This document shows positions 22,843-34,472 of a DNA stretch of 64,000 bases, one piece after another (the stretch's first letter is position 1; each line of letters begins with the position of its first letter). The notes below the pieces were generated by a model. It was not told the DNA's origin, made no database searches, and saw nothing but the letters and a program-made list of their open reading frames with translations. The stretch spans positions 70,556,001 through 70,620,000 of the forward strand of contig JBITNC010000001.1 of the NCBI GenBank assembly GCA_050084985.1, read 5' to 3'. The translations under genes were made by a program, and so were the position numbers. Source of the DNA: Nageia nagi (lineage: Eukaryota; Pinophyta).

Positions 22843-23530
22843 ATGGAAGAATTAAATAAAATACCTTCTAGAATGATAATGTTTGATGCATGGAGTATTC
22901 TAGGTCAAATTGACCTCTTACAAGTAGCTTTGAAACTTAAAAATAGTAAAAATAGGGTAAATGAGGGTAATGTAGTATTTGAAATTTTTAATGATGTTCC
23001 TCTAGCTCCTATAGGTATAAGAATACCTTCACCTTTTTATCTATGTCTTAGACTAAAAGGTTGGGTAGTTAATAATTGTATGATTGATATTGGAGCTATA
23101 ATTACCATTATTAACAAATCTATTGCAAGCAAAATGAAATTGTATATTACTCAAAGCATAGATAAAGTTATACAACTAGATTCTTCTCTAGTAGATGTAT
23201 TTGGTAATGTAAAAGGAGTTTCCATAACCCTAAATGCATTCCTTGATATCTATGTCATTCAAGACACTATTTTCATTGGTCTTCCACCCCTATTTGGGAT
23301 TTGTTTATCTAGAGAATTCACTACCAATTTGGGAGGGTACTTAGCCTTAGATTATACACATTTCTTACTCTCTTTCCAAAATAAGTAGGTTAAAATCCTA
23401 AATGAGGGAACTAAAAGAGTTGATATTAAGAATATCATGGAACAAAATTATTTGAATGGACCTAGACTAGTAGAATTATTAGAAAAAGATACACTTAGAG
23501 AGACACTACTAACCACATAAATCCTTTCAG
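22843..23530 (+). pseudogene. Element A aspartic protease
   Basis: An open run of 181 codons (22843-23385) contains PSPFYLCLRLKGWVVNNCMI and then DIGAIITIINKSIASKM (about 23083-23140), the D-[ST]-G-A active site with S/T changed to I. The following GVSITLNAFLDIYVIQDTIF and a FGICLSRE block (usually LLGRPW-like) fit the rest of the fold. The frame continues past a stop at 23386 to about 23530 and is the same frame as the RNase H-like domain that follows, so both were parts of one polyprotein. Confidence 0.8.
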
Positions 23531-23559
23531 ATAATGACCTCAAAAACTAGGTCATTGAC

Positions 23560-24110
23560 ATTGGCATGGGTAACTATTGCTTATATGAGAATATGTAGCC
23601 AATATCATTCATAAATAAAATTTAGCATGAGATATGGATGATGTGCTTTGATGGGGCCAGATGCAAACATAGTTGTGGTGCTAGTGTTATTTTCAAATTA
23701 CTAGGACACATGAGAAGGTTTTCATTTAGATTCACATGGATTTGCATAAATAATGTTGCTTAATATGAAGCCCTATGTTTAAGGTTATCCAAAATGATCA
23801 TCATGGGAATTAGATTCATGGTGGTTCATGGTGATTCTAAATTAGTCATAAAGTAAGTCAGAGACTAGATTTGTGCAAGACATCACTATCTAAAGACTTA
23901 TAAGAATAGTGTATGGGACTTATTAGAGTCATTCCTAGAAATCAATTTTATCTCTATTCCTAAAAGGTATAACCAAGTTGGTGATGCATTTGTGGGTAAA
24001 GAAGCATGTTACAATCTTGCTTATCATAAAGAGAAAGTTATGAGGTTAAATTCCTATGTAGGCCATCTGTACCTAATATTACAAATGTTTGGTAGGTATT
24101 TAACTCCAAT
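23560..24110 (+). pseudogene. Element A archaeal-type RNase H, upstream of RT
   Basis: In the protease frame the sequence reads MCFDGARCKHSCGASVIF (23641 on, first catalytic D), then NNVA, stop, YEAL (catalytic E), MVVHGDSKLVIK (catalytic D) and, near 23980, VGDAFVGKEA (last D). These are the four carboxylates of the extra RNase H of Tat-type elements. Here it sits between protease and RT, with the usual RNase H still present after RT (25310-25640) and integrase following that directly. In G1 the same kind of domain is after RNase H. Stops are all at Q codons. Confidence 0.82.
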
Positions 24111-24429
24111 GAGCATATTATGAATTTCCTTATAGATGAAGTAGTAGCTCACACCTTTGGTGTTGAATAATTACCTGACTAATTCCAATAATAAAAGATT
24201 ATATAACTCAAAAATAATATCATACCCAAAGATTTATTTTCTTTTTAATGGCTATTTTATTCTAAAGATGTTCAAAAAGCCAAAACTTTGGCTCTTCAAA
24301 AAGAGAGAAATATTGAGCTAGAAGTTGAACCCAAACAATGATAAAGGTTGGATCAAAGTGCTATGAAGAAGAAAAAAGGATGAAATTTTAGATTTACCAT
24401 GAGTTCTCTAAGGCAATTTCCTATACTTA

Positions 24430-25300
24430 TGATGATATGAAGATATATGATAAGAATGTGATCTAACACACCATTGAGCAAGAGCCAGAAGTCAAGCCAT
24501 ACATATAGAAATAGAGGTTGATTAACCTAAGAATGGAAGAGGCTATGAAGTAGGAGTTACTTAAGCTATTGGATGCTAAAATTATTTATCTTTTAAATCA
24601 TTCTTCTTGGGTATCCAATTTAGTCCCATTAAGAAAAAAAAGTGGAGAAATTAGGCTGTGCAAAAATTTCAAAAATTTGAAGCAAGTGTCTCTCAAAGAT
24701 AATTATCCTCTCTCTCTCTCATGGAGAAAATTCTACACATAGTAGCTAGAACATGTTATTTTTCTATGATTGATGAGTATTCAAGATTCAACTAAATTTG
24801 TATGAAGGATAAGGATGAGTTCAAAAATGCATTCACTACCAAGTGGGGGATATTTGCATTTCAGAAAATACCTTTTGATCTCTCCAATGTTGGGTCTCTT
24901 TTCAAAGGGCCATGGACCATGCCTTTGGTGACTTGATAAATAAGATAATATTGGTCTACTTAGATGATATTACAATGTTTTATATGACTATAAAGGACCA
25001 TATACATCACCTCAGATAAGTTTTTGAAAAATGTATAGAATTTGGGATTTCTATCAACCCCAAAAAGTTTGTTTTTATGGTTGACCAAGGAAAATTTCTT
25101 GGCCATATTATCTCAAAAAAATAATTGGAAATTGATCCAAAAAAAGTGAAAGTTATTGAAGCATTACCTCTTCCCTATAACAAGAAGGCCTTACAATCTT
25201 TCTTTGGTCAAATCAATTTTATTAAAAAATTTATTAATGATTTTTCTCATATTGTTTCTCCAATCACAACAATGTTAAAGAAAGATGCTATATTTCCTTA
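24430..25300 (+). pseudogene. Element A reverse transcriptase
   Basis: Motifs in order: a VKPY.QKQR-type entry (24491, two Q>stop changes), MEEAMK then LLKLLDAKIIY, HSSWVSNLVPLRKKSGEIRL (about 24600-24660), LKDNYPL, then KDEFKNAFTTKWGIFAF (about 24810-24860), a frameshift and FQRAMDHAF. The catalytic YLDD is intact at 24957-24968. GFGISINPKK-like and KFLGHIISK blocks follow. One frame change and several stops. Polymerase for cDNA synthesis of the element. Confidence 0.9.
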
Positions 25301-25690
25301 GTATGAAGAAGCAAAATAAGATTTTAACGATATTTAAAAGGCTATAACTTAAGGTCCTATTTTGAAGAATCTTGATTTTTCAAAGGACTTTATCATGTAT
25401 GCATATGGAGTAGAGAAAATCATTATAGCTATTCTAGCATAGAAACATGACTAGAAGGAAGAACATCCTATTGCCTTTCATTGCCAAACACTACACCAAC
25501 ACCAAATAAGGTACTAATTTATTGAAAAATAAGTGTTTTACATAATAAAAAAGCTTAAAAAGTTTAAACATTATGTATCCCACAACAAAATCCTTGTATA
25601 TACCATCCACCTAGATGTAAGAAATTATGTTATCTAAGGAGAATTAGGTGAAGAAAAGCTTAGTTGGATCATAAGAATAATGGAATATAA
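25301..25690 (+). pseudogene. Element A RNase H
   Basis: Continues from RT with GPILKNLDFSKDFIMYAYG (about 25352-25410), EHPIAFHCQTL, then KKLKKFKHYVSHNKILVYT (about 25550-25605) and EEKLSWIIRIMEYN. This is the normal gypsy RNase H position. The first catalytic D (usually YxDAS) reads as MYAYG, so it is probably lost. Confidence 0.8.
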
Positions 25691-25699
25691 TGTATAAAT

Positions 25700-27058
25700 T
25701 AAATCAATCAAGTTGATAAGGGGAAAAGCCCTTTGTGAAAATATAGCAAAGGCTACACACATGATTACAATCATAGAAGATGAAGAGAATCCTAATCAAG
25801 AAAGTGATTGGATTAAGCAATTTATTTTTTATTTTGGAACTAATAAATATCTTGAATATTTGGATAGGTTTCAAAGGAGGATATTCAAGTTACAAGCATT
25901 AAAGTTTATGATGATAGGTGATCATATCTATAGGAAGAATTTTGATCAGACCTTGTTAAGATGTGTGATTCAGGATGAATCTTAGAGGATTTTACATGAA
26001 TTTCATTATGGATTTTTTGGAGGACACTATAGTGGTCCTACCAATATATAAAAAATATTAAAAGTGAGCTATTATTGGCCTACTATGTTTCAATATTCAT
26101 TCAAGATAGCCTAAGGATGTGATAAATGAAATGGATATGTGGAAAAAAGGAGACAAGTTGCAATACCTCTTAATCCTATGGTTGTTGGAGAACCTTTACA
26201 ACAATGGGGTCTAAAATTCATTGGTGTTATAAGCCCAAATTTTTCACCAATACACAAGTTTAATCTAAATACAATAGACTACTTCACAATATGGTCGCAA
26301 GCTATGCCATGTAAGAGTAAGGATCAGGAGGCAGTAATAAAGATGATCAAAAGGATAATTATTTACTTTGGCATCTTACAGACTATTGTGTTAGACATTG
26401 GTCCTACATTTTATGGTACTAATTTGTTAGACTTTGTTGATAGTTATAGGATCTACTAGATGTTATCTTCAAACTATTACCCATAAGGGAATGAGTTAGT
26501 AGAATCAATGAATAAAAACTTAACTTGGACCATCAAAAGGATAACTGAAGGAAATCCTAGATAGTTGCATACATAACTAGACTATGCATTATGGATAGAT
26601 AGGATCAATATCAAATCAACCATCAAGACATCTCCTTATGCATTATTTTATGGTAAGAGACCAATATTACCAATTCATCTTAAGTTACTTGCATTAAAAA
26701 TTCTACAAGGGTTAGAAAACTATGACTTTGAGCCATTGCAAGCTAGGTTCAATCAATTGATAAAGTTGGAAGAGGACATAAACAAAGCATATTCATCTTT
26801 CTAGCATTAACAATAGATTGTTAAGAAGTGGTTTGACAAGAAAAATCCTCTTGGGTCAAGTTTGAAGTTGGAGACATCATCCTCAAATGGGATGAAGAAA
26901 GAGAAAAGCCTAGGAAACATAACAAATTTGATTCCTTATGGAGTAGGCCTTATATCATCATTCATGTTATGAAAAATAATGCATTCAAGCTTTAAGACAT
27001 TGCCAGATCCCAAGAACTACCTATCCCAATGAATGGAATCAATTTGAAACATTATTGA
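25700..27058 (+). pseudogene. Element A integrase
   Basis: Zinc-binding block HEFHYGFFGGHYSGP (about 25996-26040) with GCDK.N near 26115. The catalytic core reads WGLKFIGVISP near 26206 (the usual first D is K), VLDIGPTFYG (about 26389-26420, second D) and NELVESMNKNLTWTIKRITE (about 26489-26548, catalytic E). The C-terminal block has SPYALFYGKRPILPIHL (about 26632-26683) and LVG.. -like LENYDFEPLQARFNQLIKLEE. Two open runs exist (25713-25982 and 26139-26456). No chromodomain. It inserted element cDNA into host DNA; the missing D and stops inactivate it. Confidence 0.88.
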
Positions 27059-27633
27059 GTGATTGAGTGATTTTATAACACCTGCTAAGATTGTATAGTG
27101 TAAATACTCCAATGTTTCTTTTTATTATTTAAAAAAAATTATTATTTGTATATACTTATTCACCAATGGTATATTTCCCAAGAAGGTAGGCAGCCATTAA
27201 TGCTTGCATTAACCAAGCATGGTTGAGGTTAAAATCAATGGATGTGAATTGCCTTATCAAAAGGATGATATTTAAAAACTAGATTTCCTTAAAAAAACCA
27301 CCAACCATGCCTTACCTTCTAATTTAATTTGATTTGCTTAAATTAAATGTCATCCCATATGTAATCCCTAACATTACACTCTACATGAACCCCAATATTC
27401 CTTATTCATTAATTATCATTAATATATGATAGTCATAAACCCTAGGAAAAAAAAACATACTTCCTAACCACTTGTTCCTCACTTAGCAAATTTTAGAGCT
27501 GAAGCTTTCTAGAGTTGTAGAGCATATTATTTATAGAGCTTTTGGCACTAAGTGTGTAAGAATATCAAAGCTTCATTTACAAAGGTTGTATGTAATAGAT
27601 TCTTATTCAAGCTACACAAAAGTTATTAAACAC
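27059..27633 (+). other. Spacer with leader-like sequence before the extra ORF of element A
   Basis: No coding pattern. The 200 bases before 27634 are AT-rich with TATTTATAGAGC (about 27529) as a possible TATA-type motif about 100 bases ahead of the ATG. This would fit a separate promoter for the downstream ORF, but it is inference. Confidence 0.35.
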
Positions 27634-28496
27634 CATGACAAGAACCAAGGAGATTGTAGCAACTAAGAAAGAGGGGGTAGATGCTAACCTAATAGTGATT
27701 CATGAGGAACACTTGGAGAATGTTCCTAGTGTCAATTGGATGGAGGTAGGGATTATGAATCATTTGGATACTTGGTGAGTAGATCTTAAAAGAATCCAAC
27801 TATAGCACTAGATACCAAAAGTCACAAGCAAAGGGAATTCATTGGTTGAATTGAGAAGAAATATTATGTTGGATCATGGCTTGGCATATTATGTGCCCTG
27901 CAATTCCTTCACTTATATGAAGCTCCTTTTCTCCATTGCACTTAGGCATAGCCTGCAAGGTTATGAAGTTAAAGCTTGTAAGGAATAGAATAAGGGAGAA
28001 CTAGAGTCAAGGTACCAACTTGATATCTTTTTGGACTACTCCTTAGAAGCAATTGTGCATACATTTGTAGTCCCTATTGATTATAGCTTCCATGTCAAGA
28101 AGTAAATTGACATCAAAAAAGAGAAAGTTAATTTTTATCAAAATCAAAGCAAAATGTTGGATTGGATTAATGAGAGATATGAAGGTAGATGCACCAAGCT
28201 CTTATAGAGCTATGACATTACCTCCTCTAATAAATCATGGGACAGATAGGTTGTATAAGCCTTGGCTATTATTCTTAGGAAGCAGACCTAGATAGAGGCA
28301 AATGAAGCCATGATGAGAATGGCACATAATATTATTGAGGCACATATTTGTTATGATTTTTCTACCTTATCTTAAATTAGGTTAGGAAAAATCTATTCAA
28401 TATTGAAAAATTCAATTTTTGGCTCTCATCATACTTGTGCTAGCTCATAGTCCATCAAAATTTGGAAGCTTTGGTGGAAGGAGGGCTTCAGATTGA
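27634..28496 (+). pseudogene. Extra ORF of element A, N-terminal part
   Basis: From ATG 27634 (MTRTKEIVATKKEG) one frame reads on for about 288 codons. Its only interruptions are TAG/TAA/TGA codons where Q, R or W is likely (for instance DTW.VDLKRIQL.H.IPK). It includes LRRNIMLDHGLAYYVPCNSF, then FTYMKLLFSIALRHSLQGYE and YQLDIFLDYSLEAIVHTFVV. The composition is protein-like throughout and the strand is that of the element. I recognise no family. It is not gag, RT, RNase H, integrase or an obvious envelope: no signal peptide or membrane segment is evident. It lies 0.6 kb after integrase. Confidence 0.7.
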
Positions 28497-30190
28497 ACTA
28501 GTAACTTTGTTCAAAGAACCCACACCAATTGATTTGAGAGTATTAGTGCTTAAAAAATTACATGGCTCATATTATGAGTTTATGGAGAAATATTTTTACC
28601 AATTATGCAAATTCTCATAGGAAAAGTCACTTACAGAATATATCAATCAACCATATAGGAGTTGCAAGGAGGCAACAATATTGGAGATTATTATTTTTTG
28701 AAGAATTGAAAACCCATTTTTGTTACCAAAATTTGTTATTTCATACTTGCATTCTTTAGAAATGGGTAGGAAATTATGTACAATAGAAAATAAGTATGGG
28801 TCTAGGGTTAATTTTAAACATATTATCAAAATGCTTGCCACTACTACAAATTTTACTTTATTAGAAATAGTTTGTAAAGATGAGATAGAAAAGTTTAATG
28901 TACAAAATTTTAAATTAGATAGTGTATATATCCCTTGGATGTATGACCAAGTGAGTGATATAAAAAATAATTAAATCAAATAAAAAGTACCTAACATTTT
29001 CCCATGAAGCCCAATCGCATGTACAATATTTTGCAAATAAAATAGAACAAGAGGTCGAGGCATCCTCGAAGTGGGAATTCAAGATTTTGGATAAGGTATG
29101 GATGGCCCTTGATGGTATAAAAATGTATAAGATCTAGGAGATCCATTGATAGGATTTTACTTTGAACCAAAAGGTCATTACTTAGTTAAAGATGAGTTGG
29201 GTTGGGATCCCAATAAAATTGAATATTTTACTAAGTTTAGATTTGAATATACCACCAAAGTTAACCATGTTGAGAAATAATGCTTTGGTGAGTTACAATA
29301 TGATTAGTATTATAATGCCTAGTACATGCAGGACCCACTCCCAAAGATGGGATAGCCTCTCCTGGCCAATTTCTAAGGAACATCATGAGGAGAAAATCAA
29401 CCATTAGTGCAATGGGTACTAAAGCTGCAAAACCAAAGGAAGAGAAGAGTAGAAGAAGCTTCTAGTTCATGGTAACTTTAGAAAAATAAAATATAAATAA
29501 TTGCTACCTACCAAGAGCCTTCACTAATGAGAATAAGAAGAATTACAATGCTATCACAAGCACAACAAACCTTAGAGAAGAAGTAACTAAAAACGAAGGC
29601 ACGTACCCATAAACCATCTATGGCAAAAAGCACCCAAACCCCTTCTCTTAGGGAAATAATCCAAGATCAACTTGAACCAAGTATAGGGGAAACTAAACTA
29701 GTGGATGTTGAAGAAACTCTAAAAATCCAAAAAACCAGTACCATTACTTATCAATATTTTCAAAAGGAAATGGGGGATGAAGTGTAACAAGGGGGAGTAA
29801 ATGTACTAGGCAAGGGTGGTACTATAATAGCGAGAGGTGATGTGTATGGAGACAAATATGGTGATGATGATAAAGATCCAAATAGAAAGAGAGACTTCAT
29901 CCCAAGGGATAAGCCACCTAAAGAAAAGCCTACCATAGATGAAGAAGAAGAGGATGTATAGGTTACAACCTCTATAGAGAAAGCAACTCAAAAGCCTACT
30001 CATGATACTTTGGCATTTACCTCAAAAGAAGGTGCATCTCATCATTCTTTAATTCATTTTTTCTAAAGCCTTGTAAGAGGAAATAAAAATTATATTTTCT
30101 ACTCAAGTAGTAGAACCCATAGATTGGGTAACATTCATTAATTAATCTCCTATGCTCTTGGAGAAACAAGCAAGAATTTTTAGTAAAGTA
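28497..30190 (+). pseudogene. Extra ORF of element A, middle part
   Basis: The coding signal goes on in shifted frames. The run near 28720-28970 has MGRKLCTIENKYGSRVNFKH, then MLATTTNFTLLEIVCKDEIE and LDSVYIPWMYDQVSDIKNN. After the stop, PLIGFYFEPKGHYLVKDELG is readable near 29141-29200 and WDPNKIEYFTKFRFEY just beyond. From about 29600 the sequence is low in hydrophobics, rich in K, E, T and D (KDPNRKRDFIPRDKPPKEKP near 29875), and ends in an acidic EEEEDV. This looks like a structured part followed by a disordered linker. No known domain recognised. Confidence 0.6.
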
Positions 30191-31370
30191 ATAGAAATGA
30201 GAGATATCAAAATTGCTCAGATGCCTTTCAAAGAAGGAGAATTAGAAATAACCCCCATGGCTTTGATGAATGTAAATATGTAGAGTGCTCCATATGTATA
30301 CTAGTATAGGTTTTTGGTTAATACTTCCCTAGCAATCAAAAATAGTCTCCAATCCATGGAGAATAAAATAGAGAAACTAAATAAAAAGATTGATCAATAT
30401 AAGAAGGATTATTCCTAGAAAGATAAAATGTTATCCAGGTTGCAAAATCAAAATAAAGAGTTAATTGAAAAATTTTCCAAGTAGAAGTCTAAGCACGAAA
30501 AGATCCTTGAAGAGGCTAAGGTTGAGCTAGAAAACATGAAGAAATAGATTGAATACCTGAATTCTTAAGCAATAATGATTGAAAAATAAAAGGCCCAACA
30601 TACTGAAGAGGAGTTGAACAAGATAGTAGCAACAAATAAAGTGCTAAATGATGATAAGGTCAAGCTACTCAAAATCATCAAGAATTTTAAAAAAACCCTA
30701 GTTGAGTAGATAGCAAAGAAACTAGTTAACATATCCTAGCTACATATATTAAAGAATAAAATAGAACAATCTCTCCAATAGTACATTTCTTAGACCACAC
30801 TTCATAAATTGGCATTGACAATCCCCAAATCAATAATTAAAGGTATGTAAACTTGGCTCAAGGCCTTAATCAAGAAATATTTGCCCATAATTACTCCAAG
30901 GCCCATATAAACCATTCTTAGAAGGAATAAGGATATCTATGATTTGCAAGATTTAGTGTTTGTTGTGGACTTGGAGAAACATCAATTAAAGCTAGATATC
31001 AACTTTATGGATAGATTATTTCATCCTTTAGTCCAATTAAAGGCTCTAAAATTATGGGAGGAACTAGATGTATAGGGTAGCATCGATCAATGGATGGTGA
31101 ATACCAAATATGTTTTGGACTAGTCATTTTCTAAGAAATAAATTTTAGACCTACAAGAATAAATGACTTAACCTAGGAAGACTAGAGAATTTGTTGACGA
31201 GATTCAAAGAAATGTTAGGTGAGATACAAGCATGCCATATTTTGTCACAAGTGAAAAATTAGGATTTAAAGGATTTATATAAGAAGTTATAGTCTCTACT
31301 TCCTTTATAATTAGTTCCACCTCCAAAAGTCCTGCTAAAGGATCCATCTAGGAAAGCAAGTGGAAATAGA
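30191..31370 (+). pseudogene. Extra ORF of element A, coiled-coil C-terminal part
   Basis: From about 30340 to 30720 the frame is a long heptad-like coiled coil: SMENKIEKLNKKIDQYKKDY, then MLSRLQNQNKELIEKFSK, EKILEEAKVELENMKK and TEEELNKIVATNKVLNDDKV. Stops in it are TAG at Q positions. A less charged tail follows (LALTIPKSIIKGM near 30808, LVFVVDLEKHQLKLDINFMD near 30954). The sequence stays on the element strand and stops about 60 bases before the 3' LTR. With the two preceding parts it makes a coding region of about 1200 codons. A self-associating structural protein is plausible, but the function is unknown. Confidence 0.68.
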
Positions 31371-31424
31371 AAATAAGGGTCCTATTCTTTAGCAAGATAA
31401 AGCCCCCATGAGCTACTAAAATAC

Positions 31425-33336
31425 TATTATTCCTTCAAAATTACACTCTATAAGGAAGGTAACATTTTGCTATTCCTTTATTCTTTCATTCATTCTTAAT
31501 AAGATTCATGCTTTTAATTCCTGTTTCTTGCTCCCCTTTCATTCTTTTGTAAGTACTGCAATGAGTGTATAGTATTTATACTTAATTATTTTTGTCAAGT
31601 TTTGTTAAGTCTAGGAAAGTTTGGGTCATGTTTATATTTTTGGGTTTAATTTTATAAATGTTAGTTAAAACCACCATTTTATTTAGGGTGGGTATTATGT
31701 TTTTAGTCATTTGGATTAGATCTAGTAATTGTACATAGTCCATGATAATGAGTGTCAATATTTTAAAGCTAGATAAGTCTTTTTTGGATCTTATTACTAG
31801 ATATTGTTATGTAAATAAGTCTTGTATGTTTTTCATACAACATAATTGAGTCTTCATGAGTAACTGTACATAGTTTTAAGGTCGAAAGGTAGTTTTATTT
31901 TGTCTAAGTTTATCCAAGAGATAATGTAGCATGTAGAGGACATTAATATCTAAATCCAAGACTAAGTCTTATAGGATTTAAATAAAAAAGATTTAGGTTC
32001 TATAGATCTAGCTACTCTTTCCAACAAATATTATAAATATGATTAAATGGGTAATATCCTAGGGCCCATGGATTTCTAGATGAAAAGTTGTACCATAGAC
32101 CAAGAAATAGTGGGCATTGAGTTATTCGATCAGCGAGTGTTATCAAAAGACCAAGTAGTAGGAGATATTTCAAAAGGTTCATTCTATAGAACCCACTAAT
32201 TTTAAGTGATGATATCACACCTTTTGTTGAAAATCACCAAGTGATAAGGTTATTCCTAGTTAGTTAATAGACCTTGCTATGGTAAGCAAGATCCACTTTG
32301 TTAAAAAGAGAACTGTAAGATAAGGGAACACCCAAGTCCACTTAATCAAGAGAGTTTGACCCCTAAGGATTTGTTAATGTGTTGACTTACAATCATTTGC
32401 ACATGGAATTGGTAGTTCTTCCTTAGGTTTCAATGTTTTATCTTTCATTTCCCTCATAGTTTTTGCAACCCAATGCTATAATGATCTTCATAAATGGTTG
32501 CAAAAAGTTAAATGGCTACTGATAGAGCAAAGGGACAAACTGTACCAATCAAGTTAATGAACCATACCTTGATAATTAGATACAATTGGAATAAGATATA
32601 GTCAAAGATAAATATGAGATATTATGGTTGAGAATGTACAAAATTTAAAGTTTGTAGATTCCCATACTTTGGTGCTGACTGTAATAAGTCACTTTGTAAT
32701 CTATCATAGTTATAGATTGATGTTGTACATTTGTAAATAGTTATTTATTTTTTTTCTTAGTCAATAGGTATATTAAGGGAAGTAGTTATGGAAAACCACC
32801 CATTGTAAATATACATTCTTATAAATAGTAGATTGTAGGAGGTCTAAAAGGTCAAACATTTTAGCAAAGTTTCCTAGTGTAAGCTCTACTTTCATATATG
32901 ATAATACAATAGTTTAATATTTTGCCCTTTATAGTTTGTAGCTATTATCTTACTTTGTGATTATTATGTATGAATTTTGGTTCTAAATTATGGCTATGTA
33001 TTACAATTGCGAGGTCTTAAGGTTAAGATAGTTATCTATTCTTAATCTTGGTAATGGATTACTTCCTATGTGGTAATTCCTACACTAACTAGGTTTAGTT
33101 TGCTTTCTATAGTTTAGATTTTAGTCTCTTTTCTATTACCCTTCACCTTTCATCTCTTTCCAGTTACTTCTGACCTTTTCCATAGATAGGAATTGACCTA
33201 TAACCTAGAGATTGTGTAGAAAATCCCATGAGCACACTATCCCACCACCTTTTGCTCTTTCAAGAACCTTATTATTGAAGGCAAATGGAGAAGTAGACCA
33301 CACCAAACCCTTGAGGTTACATTATAATTATAAGCA
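31425..33336 (+). repeat. Element A 3' LTR
   Basis: Pairs with 19107-21298 without the 284-bp duplication. Starts TATTATTCC (the TG terminus has become TA) and ends TAAGCA at 33336, followed by CTCCC, the target copy. A TATA-like TTATAAATAGTAGA is at about 32820. Confidence 0.88.
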
Positions 33337-33341
33337 CTCCC

Positions 33342-34454
33342 CTCTTCAAGGTAGATCATACCCCTAGGTGATTTCACCAACTATAAGGTCATTTGGAGCT
33401 CCAAGGATGGACATGGTACTTAGAACTAGGTGTTGGTAATATCGAGGCAAGTGGAAGGTCCTTGAACATAGATGTTGGGCATGTAAGCATCTCAATATCC
33501 CACATTGACCTTCGTAGGCACTTGGATTTATGAAATTGATCATGAGGCATTTTTCCATCACCCTTTCTTGGATATTGGCTTTCCTTATCTTAGGTGTGAT
33601 TTCATCCATCCCAAGGGTCCTTATCTTGGACATTACATGCATGAGCCTATGAATCACATCTCTCCACTATCATATCATCTTAATGCAAGATTAGAAAATG
33701 ATTAACCTCACATATAAAATAAATAACTCATATTCATTATGATATATATTGAATTTCTTATTAAACCATTTTATGTTGTATTGAGTGGAGACTCTATCTT
33801 TGGCACTTGTGGGGTGACTTACATTTGAGGTATAGAGGGGATAGGAGGATACCATTGAACTTACTCTAGCCACCTTGAAAATAACATTGCTTGTTCCATC
33901 ATAGTTTCTACAAAGGAGACTTGGTCTTGCCTCACCATTTTTGGGATTGGTGAGGCCTTGGACCCATACAAAATAATCCTAATGGAGATAGTCTTGGTAC
34001 AAACTCCTTAGGTTGATAAAAATTATTATAATTGTACTTATTCCATTGCTTTATGAATACAATTACATTTTGTTATTAAAATCTTATTATTAATCTCTTT
34101 ATGCTTGGATGTTGGATTGTGGAGTAGTTTTTACATTATTTAAAACCTTATTTTACTCAATAAGTATGATGTTTGATTTGGAAGTGCATTTTCATTGCAT
34201 AAAACCTATTTTTACTTCCTAGTTGTAATGTTAGGCATTTGAAGGTATTTTTTGCAATTTTGGAATCATATTTTCTCTCTAGCAAGATGTTAGGTTTGTA
34301 TGAGCATTTTAGACTATTATTGCTAAATATGTCATACCTAGTTAGTAGTTAGAATATTGGTGTATTTTTTAGCTTATTTTGATAAGTTTGAAAGCTAAAA
34401 GCCAAACATTCCTCTCCTAGGGCACATTTGATGAGTGAGCTGAAGAATGACTCA
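33342..34454 (+). repeat. Element B 5' LTR, second part
   Basis: Continues the B 5' LTR after element A. Aligns with 38045-39167: GAGCTCCAAGGATGG, TGATTTCATCCATCCCAAG, TTGAGTGGAGACT(C/T)TATCTTT, GGGGTGACTT and CATTCCTCTCCTA(G/T)GGCA(C/T). Ends near GACTCA at 34454. Confidence 0.88.
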
Positions 34455-34460
34455 TCATAG

Positions 34461-34472
34461 TGGTATCAGAGA
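34461..34472 (+). promoter_or_regulatory. Element B primer-binding site (initiator Met-tRNA type)
   Basis: TGGTATCAGAGA a few bases after the 5' LTR matches the TGGTATCAGAGC complement of the initiator methionine tRNA 3' end, the primer used by most plant gypsy and copia elements. Confidence 0.85.

Larger units (their letters stand above)
19107..33336 (+). mobile_element. Element A: 14.2 kb Ty3/gypsy with extra ORF
   Basis: The innermost and largest element. LTRs are 19107-about 21298 and 31425-33336, the flanks are CTCCA (19102-19106) and CTCCC (33337-33341), and it sits in the 5' LTR of B. Domain order is gag, protease, archaeal-type RNase H, RT, RNase H, integrase, then about 4.4 kb before the 3' LTR that includes a long extra coding region. 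A TTTTTGATGCACTTGGTGGG stretch just after the 5' LTR (about 21299) resembles a mutated Tat-type primer site. Frames are broken by many stops, so it is inactive. Confidence 0.9.

Noticed and set aside
28830-28860. A third CACTACTACAAA end motif.
   Set aside because: It falls within the coding frame of the extra ORF of element A (ATTTNF), has no inverted partner nearby and no flank duplication.
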